From: Candidatus Pseudobacter hemicellulosilyticus
Lineage (GTDB): Bacteria; Bacteroidota; Bacteroidia; Chitinophagales; Chitinophagaceae
Assembly (NCBI GenBank): GCA_029202545.1
Contig: CP119311.1
Coordinates: 1,054,001 to 1,118,000, forward strand
Reading direction: 5' to 3'
DNA: 64,000 bases
Shown here: piece by piece, positions 58,366-64,000 of the stretch
Position numbering within the stretch: position 1 is the first letter of the stretch
Layout: every line of letters begins with the position of its first letter
The notes under the pieces: generated by a model
The model's database searches: none
What the model saw: only the letters and a program-made list of their open reading frames with translations
What the model was told of the DNA's origin: nothing
Translations under genes and position numbers: made by a program

Positions 58366-59656
58366 GAAAATCAGGCTATTAGGAATTGTTTGGAGCTGTT
58401 CACTCACTGTGGCTCAGGCACAAACGGAAAATTCGCCTTATTCCCGTTACGGATTGGGCGACCTGGTACCCACCCAGAATATGGCCACCCGCGGGATCGG
58501 GGGCGTATCGGCTGCGTACTTTGACCAGACTTCCATCAATTTCGTCAATCCGGCCTCCTATGGTCGTTTGCAGTCCACCATCCTGGACATCGGCGTGGAG
58601 TGGAACACCCGCACGCTGAAAGCCACAGATCCCGTCAGGAAATTCAACTCGTACAGCCCGAATATCTCTTATGTACAGCTGGCCTTTCCCATCAAAAAGA
58701 ATGGCGGCTGGGGCATAAACCTGGGGCTGCGTCCTATCACCCGGATCAATTACAAGATCACCGACCAGGACTCCCTGTACCGGCCCGGCTTTACCGATAC
58801 CCTTGACGTGAATACCTTGTATGAAGGATCCGGCGGTACCTACCAGGCCCACGTGGGTACGGGTTTCCGCATCGCCCGGAACTTTACAGCCGGCATCAAT
58901 GTCGGCTATACCTTCGGCAGTAAGGATTACAGCACCAAGACCACGCTGGTAGACACTTCTACCTTCTATTATAAATCCAATCACCAGCGCAGGACCAGCT
59001 ATGGCGGCTTCCTGTTCAATGCCGGGCTTCAGTATGTAGCCAAGCTGAACAAAAGCACTTTCCTGCAGATGGGCGTATATGGTAACCTGGAGCAAAACTT
59101 CAACGCCAAAGAAGATTACAGGGTGCATACCTTTGAATACAATGCCAACGGCGGTATTGACACCATTGATAACGCCTCCCGACAGGATATTGACGGCAAG
59201 ATCAAATACCCCGCCTCCTATGGCGCCGGCCTGATCCTGAACAAACCCGGCAAATTCCTGATAGGTGTGGATTATGTGATGCAGAAATGGTCTGACTACC
59301 GGTTCTACGATCAGAAAGACCTGGTGGACGATAGCTGGGAACTTCGCATAGGTGGTATGCTGGCCCCCAGCGGTGGAAAAACTTATTGGACAAATGTTGG
59401 CTATCGGGCTGGCTTTAATTTCGGACAGGATTATATCTTTGTCAACGAAAAAGAGCTCAAAAAATGGGGTATGTCACTCGGTGTGGCCCTGCCAATGCGT
59501 AAGCCCGCTTATACCAACCAGTTCTCGGTCATTAATATCACCGCCGAGTATGGTCAGCGCGGCAACAACGACAACCCCATCCGCGAGAACTATTTTCGCC
59601 TGGGTGTCGGTTTTTCCCTGACCGATATCTGGTTCCTGAAACGTAAGTACGACTAA
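58358..59656 (+). CDS. outer-membrane beta-barrel protein
   Basis: This 432-residue protein has a signal peptide (MYKKIRLLGIVWSCSLTVAQA then Q) and, by its regular alternation of aromatic and polar residues, a beta-barrel of about 14 strands. Recurrent elements are SRYGLGDLVPTQNMATRGIGGVS, VEWNTRTLKATDP, GINVGYTFGSKDYST and YFRLGVGFSLTDIWFLKRKYD at the end. It falls in the Bacteroidota family of unknown-function outer-membrane proteins found beside coaX and lptC, which suggests a link to envelope biogenesis. It overlaps coaX by eight bases and is followed by lptC after 3 bases. Confidence 0.85.
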   Translation: MYKKIRLLGIVWSCSLTVAQAQTENSPYSRYGLGDLVPTQNMATRGIGGVSAAYFDQTSINFVNPASYGRLQSTILDIGVEWNTRTLKATDPVRKFNSYSPNISYVQLAFPIKKNGGWGINLGLRPITRINYKITDQDSLYRPGFTDTLDVNTLYEGSGGTYQAHVGTGFRIARNFTAGINVGYTFGSKDYSTKTTLVDTSTFYYKSNHQRRTSYGGFLFNAGLQYVAKLNKSTFLQMGVYGNLEQNFNAKEDYRVHTFEYNANGGIDTIDNASRQDIDGKIKYPASYGAGLILNKPGKFLIGVDYVMQKWSDYRFYDQKDLVDDSWELRIGGMLAPSGGKTYWTNVGYRAGFNFGQDYIFVNEKELKKWGMSLGVALPMRKPAYTNQFSVINITAEYGQRGNNDNPIRENYFRLGVGFSLTDIWFLKRKYD

Positions 59657-59659
59657 GAC

Positions 59660-60238
59660 ATGCAAGGCAACTGGTCATTATATCTTATTTCAAGGGCAGC
59701 CCTATTCACAGGCTGCCTTTTTGTTCTGAGCGCCTGTGAGAATACCCAGCAGGAAGTGGACGCCCTCTTCAAAAAAAGAGTGGCTGTTGAAGAAGGCGTC
59801 AAAGTAGAAAGCTTCCTCAGCCAGGATGGCAAAACCAAGGCCCGGCTCCGGGCCCCCTATATGATCCGCCAGCAGGTGGACTCCCCCTACATTGAATTTC
59901 CCAAAACCCTGCACGTGGATTTCTTTGATGATTCTCTCCGGATAGAGACCATCATGGACGCCCACTACGCAAAATATTTCGACTACCAGGGTAAAGTGCT
60001 GCTGCGGGACAGTGTGGTAGTCATCAATATCAAGAACCATGACACCCTGCGCACACCAGAACTCTGGTGGGACCGCAATAAGCAGGAGTTCTCCACTGAT
60101 AAGCCCTCCCGCATCAATAAAGCGGATGGCACCATTACTTTTTCCCAGAAAGGTATGCGCGCCAAACAGGATCTCTCCTGGTATGAGCTGTACGGCAACT
60201 CCGGCCAGCTGCCCATGCCCAAGGACAGTCTGCCCTGA
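59660..60238 (+). CDS. lptC: LPS export protein LptC, lipoprotein form
   Basis: This 192-residue protein has a lipobox (FVLSAC, about residue 27). Bacteroidota LptC is often a lipoprotein rather than a bitopic protein. The beta-jellyroll domain follows, with EEGVKVESFLSQDGKTKARL, SPYIEFPKTLHVDFFDD, ETIMDAHYAKYFDYQGKVLLRDSVVV and TPELWWDRNKQEFSTDKPS, typical of the family. It links LptBFG to LptA in moving LPS to the surface. It is probably the last gene of the coaX run. Confidence 0.9.
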   Translation: MQGNWSLYLISRAALFTGCLFVLSACENTQQEVDALFKKRVAVEEGVKVESFLSQDGKTKARLRAPYMIRQQVDSPYIEFPKTLHVDFFDDSLRIETIMDAHYAKYFDYQGKVLLRDSVVVINIKNHDTLRTPELWWDRNKQEFSTDKPSRINKADGTITFSQKGMRAKQDLSWYELYGNSGQLPMPKDSLP

Positions 60239-60315
60239 GGCCCTCAAACGTCATCCCATCGTTATCTTTCCTAACTGTCAAACAGTTATGCCTCAATATG
60301 TGTAATTTCAAAAAC

Positions 60316-60323
60316 TAAATTTG
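60316..60323 (+). promoter_or_regulatory. -7 promoter box of aldo/keto reductase gene
   Basis: TAAATTTG, an exact match whose predicted transcription start (about 60330) is almost at the ATG (60332). The message may be leaderless, or the start lies slightly elsewhere. Confidence 0.45.
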
Positions 60324-60331
60324 ACCATACT

Positions 60332-61321
60332 ATGGAATATCGCAGATTAGGACGCTCCGGACTTGAATTAAGCGTCTTGTCTTTTGGCAGCTGGGTCACC
60401 TTTCACCAGCAGATGGATGACAGCCATGCAGATGCACTCATGAGCCTCGCCTATGACCAGGGTATTAATTTCTTCGACAACGCGGAAGTATATGCACTGG
60501 GAGAAAGTGAAAAAATGATGGGCCGCATCCTGAAGCAAAAGAACTGGGATCGCAGCTCCTATATCATATCCTCCAAAGCCTATTTTGGCTGGCGCGATAA
60601 GCAGAACAAACCCAACCAGACCGGCCTCAGCCGCAAACACCTGGTGGAAGCCTGCCACGAAGCGCTGGAACGTTTACAGATGGATTACCTCGATCTCTAT
60701 TATTGCCACCGCCCCGATCCCAACGTACCCATTGAAGAAGTGGTATGGACCATGCACAACCTCATCCAGCAGGGTAAGGTCCTGTACTGGGGCACCAGCC
60801 AGTGGAGCGCAGCCGAGATCATGGAAGCCCATCGCGTAGCCCGTCAGTACAACCTGATCCCCCCTACCATGGAGCAGCCGCAATACAATATGTTCGAGCG
60901 CTTCAAAGTAGAACATGATTATGCTCCCGTATACAGGAATGTAGGACTGGGCACCACCATCTGGAGTCCACTGGCCACCGGCTTCCTGACCGGCAAATAC
61001 AATAACGGTATCCCGGAAGGTTCCCGTCTCGCCAATGACGGTATGGACTGGCTCAAGGAAAGATGGCTGCAGGACGAAAAGATCCAGAAAGCCAGGAAAC
61101 TCACCGAGCTCGCCAATGAACTGGGTGTTTCCCTCGCCTCCCTGGCTATAGCCTGGACCATCCGTAACCCCAACGTGACCACGGCTATCCTGGGCGCTAC
61201 CAAAAAGGAACAGCTCCTGGAAAACCTGAAAGCACTGGAGGTCATCAAAATACTGACCCCCGAAGTGCTGGACCGGATAGAAAAAATATTGCTGAATAAA
61301 CCGGGAATGGACCTGCGCTAA
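60332..61321 (+). CDS. aldo/keto reductase, Kv-beta-like
   Basis: This 329-residue NADPH-dependent (beta/alpha)8 enzyme has the catalytic Asp and Tyr in FFDNAEVYALGESE (about residue 47), the Lys in SSKAYFGWRDK (about residue 79) and the His in YLDLYYCHRPDP (about residue 121). The late SLAIAWTIRNPNVTTAILGATKKEQL is the cofactor region of the voltage-gated potassium channel beta-subunit subgroup. The substrate is unknown. The next gene is convergent. Confidence 0.92.
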   Translation: MEYRRLGRSGLELSVLSFGSWVTFHQQMDDSHADALMSLAYDQGINFFDNAEVYALGESEKMMGRILKQKNWDRSSYIISSKAYFGWRDKQNKPNQTGLSRKHLVEACHEALERLQMDYLDLYYCHRPDPNVPIEEVVWTMHNLIQQGKVLYWGTSQWSAAEIMEAHRVARQYNLIPPTMEQPQYNMFERFKVEHDYAPVYRNVGLGTTIWSPLATGFLTGKYNNGIPEGSRLANDGMDWLKERWLQDEKIQKARKLTELANELGVSLASLAIAWTIRNPNVTTAILGATKKEQLLENLKALEVIKILTPEVLDRIEKILLNKPGMDLR

Positions 61322-61323
61322 AG

Positions 61324-61674
61324 CTATTTAGCCGTTCTGACCAGCTCTTCCCAATATTCCGCAGCCCTTCTCGTGTGCGGGACAACGATAGTTCCGCCCA
61401 CGATATTGGCTACTGCAAATACTTCATATACCTCCTCGGTGGTAAGCCCTTCTTCATGGCAGGCCCCGAGGTGGTATTTGATGCAATCATCGCAACGCAG
61501 CACCATGCTGGCTACCAGTCCCAGCATCTCCTTTGTCTTTGCATCCAGGGCGCCCGGCTCGTACGTATTGGTATCCAGGTTCCACAGGCGCTTCATCACC
61601 AGGTTGTTCTTGCTGAGGATCACCTCATTCATCTTAGTCCGGTAATCATTGAATTCTTTAACCAGCTTGCTCAT
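61324..61674 (-). CDS. carboxymuconolactone decarboxylase family (AhpD-like) protein
   Basis: This 116-residue helical protein has the CMD/AhpD core with the redox CxxC: LRCDDCIKYHLGACHEEGLT (Cys52 and Cys55, with His59), then TEEVYEVFAVANIVGGTIVVPH. AhpD-type proteins use these to reduce peroxide or recycle thiols. It forms a convergent pair with the aldo/keto reductase (2-base gap). Role beyond redox not shown. Confidence 0.88.
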   Translation of the reverse strand: MSKLVKEFNDYRTKMNEVILSKNNLVMKRLWNLDTNTYEPGALDAKTKEMLGLVASMVLRCDDCIKYHLGACHEEGLTTEEVYEVFAVANIVGGTIVVPHTRRAAEYWEELVRTAK

Positions 61675-61781
61675 ATCATCAATTTAGTCCCCTAAAATTA
61701 TAGAAAGCTGACCGTTCATCCTGCACCGCTTTCCCGGTTTGCATTGAATTTGTATATTCATTTACAAAACCTGAACGCATT

Positions 61782-63938
61782 ATGAGAAAATCAAGCTGGA
61801 TCACCCTGATCCTGTTGCTGCTTTGCTATACAATACAGGCACAGCAGGGCACGGAACCGGTCAGGGTCACCGACCTGCTGAAGATCCGATCTGCCAGCAG
61901 CATCACCCTTAGTCCTGATGGCGCCAACCTTGTCTTTGTAGTCACCAGTATAGAACCTGACGGCGATAGCAAGCTGGACTATACCTACCAGGGCCAGCTC
62001 TGGATAGCGCCCACCGATGGCAGCAGCCCTGCCCGCCCATTGACCAGCAAAGAAAATGCTTCCCAGCCCACCTGGAGTCCCGACGGTAAACAACTGGCCT
62101 TTGTACGGGCAGCCGGCGGTAAGCCACAGCTTTTCCTGCTGGGCATGAATGGGGGCGAAGCCATACAGCTCACCAGTTTTAAATATGGCGCCAGCAGTCC
62201 ATCCTGGAGCCCCGATGGTAAAAAACTGCTGTTCACTGCAGGCATCCCTTTTAATGACCTGCTCAAAGACTCTCTGCTCAATCCCAATAAAGGCGTGCCG
62301 GCCTGGTCACTGGAGAAACCCGGCTTTGCCAATAACCAGTACCTCCAGGCCACCGCAGCCAAAGCCGATCCGGATGGCAATATGGAGCAGGTACGGGCCT
62401 ACCTGGAGAACAATGTGCGCGACAAAAAAGCAACCGTCCTCAACAAGCTACAGTTCCAGGATGAAATGACTATCAATAGTGGTCTCAGCTTCTCCCATAT
62501 CTTCCTGGTAGATGCCCGGCCCGGCGCCACTCCGGTGGCCATTACAAAAGGCTTTGCCCGCTTCAACAGCGCCGCCTTCAGTCCTGACGGGTCCAGCATC
62601 CTGCTGGCCGGTGCTGCCGACAGCAGCACTCACCCGGACCGAAACCTGGAAAGCGCTATCTACAGCGTAGCCGCTGATGGCAGCCAATTAAAGAAATTAT
62701 TGGGCGAAAAAGGAAAGGTCTTTGGTTCTCCCCGGCTTTCGCCTTCCGGCAAATGGCTGGCCTTCCTGGTAGGCACCACTTCCTTTGTCAGTGTTCAGCA
62801 GCTGGCCCTGTTGCCAATGGACAAGGCCGGCGCTGCTTATACGTTGCTACCCTTTGACCGGTCCAAAGGCAACCTGACCTGGAGCCAGGACGAACAATAC
62901 CTCTATTTCACCGCCCAGAGCAATGGCGGCGTTCCCCTGTACCGTGCCGATATCAGCAGCAAACAGGTGCAGCGGCTCACTGACAGCAGCACCGGTATCA
63001 GCAGTTTTGCCCTGGAAGGCAATACCCTGGCCTATGTGCAGACAGCCGTCAGCAACCCCTATGAAGTATTTGTGGCTGATGCCAGCGCCGGCAAACCCAG
63101 GCAGCTGAGCCAGCTCAACCAGGAATGGGTCAGCAAAAAGCGCTTATCCATGCCCGAGAAATTCAGCTTCATCAATAAAAAAGGACAACCCATTGAATAC
63201 TGGGTCATGAAGCCCGCCAATTATGAACCCGGCAACAAATATCCGCTGGTACTGGAGATCCATGGCGGCCCTTCGGCCATGTGGGGACCCGGCGAAAGCA
63301 GCATGTGGCATGAGTACCAGTTCTACAGCAGTAAAGGGTATGGCGTGGTATATTGTAACCCCCGCGGCAGTGGCGGCTACGGCGAACAGTTCCTGCGGTC
63401 CAATATCAACGACTGGGGCGCAGGTCCCAGCAGTGATGTACTGACAGCGCTTGACAAGGCCGTGGCCCAGGGCTGGGCGGATACGTCTAAACTACTGGTC
63501 ACCGGCGGCTCTTATGCCGGTTACCTGGTGGCCTGGATCATTGCACACGACCATCGCTTCAAGGCAGCCTGCTCCCAGCGCGGCGTGTATGACCTGCCCA
63601 CTTTCTTTGGAGAAGGCAATGCCTGGCGGCTGGTGCCCAATTATTTTGGCGGCTATCCCTGGGACCCCAAAGTAAAGACTGTATTGCAAAGGGAATCTCC
63701 CATCAATTATGTACAGAACATCACCACACCTTATATCATCTTCCATGGCGATAACGACCGGCGTACCGGCTTTGTGCAAAGTGAGATGCTGTACAGGAGT
63801 TTAAAAGTGCTGGACAGACCGGTGGAGTACGTGCGCCATCCCAATGGCACGCATGAACTGACCCGTAGTGGCGATAACCGCCAGCGTATTGATCAGCTCC
63901 TGCGTACCTGGGAATTCTTTGAGCGCTATATCAGGTAA
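61782..63938 (+). CDS. S9 family prolyl-oligopeptidase-type peptidase
   Basis: This 718-residue exported enzyme begins MRKSSWITLILLLLCYTIQAQ, a signal peptide. A beta-propeller (about residues 30-440, with repeated SPDGxxLxF/V units such as SWSPDGKKLLFT) precedes the catalytic alpha/beta hydrolase domain. That domain has VLEIHGGPSAMWG (about residue 486), the nucleophile GGSYAGYLVAW (Ser at about 576), the Asp in HGDNDRRTG (about 655) and the His in PNGTHELTR (about 689). It belongs to the acylaminoacyl-peptidase/DPP-like subgroup and should cleave short peptides in the periplasm or outside. Confidence 0.94.
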   Translation: MRKSSWITLILLLLCYTIQAQQGTEPVRVTDLLKIRSASSITLSPDGANLVFVVTSIEPDGDSKLDYTYQGQLWIAPTDGSSPARPLTSKENASQPTWSPDGKQLAFVRAAGGKPQLFLLGMNGGEAIQLTSFKYGASSPSWSPDGKKLLFTAGIPFNDLLKDSLLNPNKGVPAWSLEKPGFANNQYLQATAAKADPDGNMEQVRAYLENNVRDKKATVLNKLQFQDEMTINSGLSFSHIFLVDARPGATPVAITKGFARFNSAAFSPDGSSILLAGAADSSTHPDRNLESAIYSVAADGSQLKKLLGEKGKVFGSPRLSPSGKWLAFLVGTTSFVSVQQLALLPMDKAGAAYTLLPFDRSKGNLTWSQDEQYLYFTAQSNGGVPLYRADISSKQVQRLTDSSTGISSFALEGNTLAYVQTAVSNPYEVFVADASAGKPRQLSQLNQEWVSKKRLSMPEKFSFINKKGQPIEYWVMKPANYEPGNKYPLVLEIHGGPSAMWGPGESSMWHEYQFYSSKGYGVVYCNPRGSGGYGEQFLRSNINDWGAGPSSDVLTALDKAVAQGWADTSKLLVTGGSYAGYLVAWIIAHDHRFKAACSQRGVYDLPTFFGEGNAWRLVPNYFGGYPWDPKVKTVLQRESPINYVQNITTPYIIFHGDNDRRTGFVQSEMLYRSLKVLDRPVEYVRHPNGTHELTRSGDNRQRIDQLLRTWEFFERYIR

Positions 63939-64000
63939 GCTGGCCGGGAGCCAGTTGTTTTTTATTGTGCAGGCTGCGGTAGGCCACCCAGGCGCTGACC
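63931..64000 (-). CDS. C-terminus of an unidentified gene, cut by window edge
   Basis: The minus strand has an open frame from the window edge to TGA at 63933-63931. It encodes 22 visible residues (VSAWVAYRSLHNKKQLAPGQ then LT). It overlaps the 3' end of the peptidase by eight bases, as is common for convergent genes here. Too short to identify; another frame is also open, so the call is tentative. Confidence 0.35.
   Translation of the reverse strand, partial: VSAWVAYRSLHNKKQLAPGQLT

Noticed and set aside
7122..61724. 14-base identity ACCGTTCATCCTGC at 7122 and 61711
   Set aside because: Pairs of identical 14-mers are expected several times by chance in 64 kb; only two copies and no shared context.

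Overview
The window is a piece of a Bacteroidota chromosome, most likely family Chitinophagaceae or a close relative. That is an inference from gene content; no rRNA or tRNA gene is visible to confirm it. The support is a type IX secretion C-terminal sorting domain, GldC, a DUF4290 protein, a lipoprotein-type LptC, a SusC/TonB-like barrel with a carboxypeptidase-regulatory domain, and many exact copies of the Bacteroidota -7 promoter box TAnnTTTG. About ten of these boxes sit 10-50 bases before a gene, and the better ones have a TTG 19-20 bases further upstream. Shine-Dalgarno sequences are generally absent. Most of the window is ordinary, dense housekeeping sequence of moderate to high GC.

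Layout. 1-2.1 kb (minus strand): gldC, yqeY, cvpA and a truncated alpha/beta hydrolase. 2.4-5.9 kb: a secreted T9SS cargo protein, a DUF4290 protein with an RGG-like tail, and murA with Asp in place of the catalytic Cys. 5.9-7.1 kb: an AT-rich two-gene insert (GNAT-like protein plus HTH protein) that looks like a toxin-antitoxin-type module. 7.2-11 kb: gmk, a CNNM/CBS membrane protein, tatC and rpiB. 11-17.6 kb: a deoxyhypusine-synthase-like enzyme, two PepSY-like secreted proteins, an ACP phosphodiesterase, a tandem DUF2911 pair and asnB. 17.9-24.8 kb: a trans-sulfuration PLP enzyme, TIGR02757, a large outer-membrane barrel, two hypotheticals and a fatty-acid hydroxylase. 25-30.2 kb: a class A beta-lactamase-fold hydrolase, a fumarylacetoacetase-like protein with a flavin reductase, and a YdbS/YdbT-like PH-domain pair. 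30.3-34.3 kb: lysS, an HSDL2-like SDR and an orphan korB. 34.3-35 kb: an intergenic stretch with several hairpins.

35-44.7 kb: a JmjC-like cupin, a tsaC-like enzyme, a RimJ-like GNAT, a small basic secreted protein, a GH43-like propeller, rnhB, TSUP plus ctaA, a seven-helix membrane patatin and a lipid kinase. 44.8-51.2 kb: ppk1, fabH, an esterase, DUF2905 and typA. 51.5-53.3 kb: a third PepSY-like protein and a HEPN plus DUF2188-like pair, a second toxin-antitoxin-like module. 53.3-56.9 kb (minus strand): three glycosyltransferases, probably for LPS core, translationally coupled and followed by meaB. 56.9-60.2 kb: a Lon-N-domain protein, coaX, an outer-membrane barrel and lptC. 60.3-64 kb: an aldo/keto reductase, an AhpD-like protein, an S9 prolyl-oligopeptidase-type enzyme and the C-terminus of another gene.

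Points that stand out: the two accessory pairs at 6.0-7.0 and 52.2-52.9 kb; an 11-base motif (GGACGAACCAA) with five exact and two near copies in both genic and intergenic DNA; a perfect 46-bp palindrome between rpiB and the DHS-like gene; a promoter-to-terminator interval with no convincing gene at 32.87-33.16 kb; and a natural MurA Cys-to-Asp change that predicts fosfomycin insensitivity. No CRISPR array, insertion sequence, prophage or rRNA/tRNA gene was seen.
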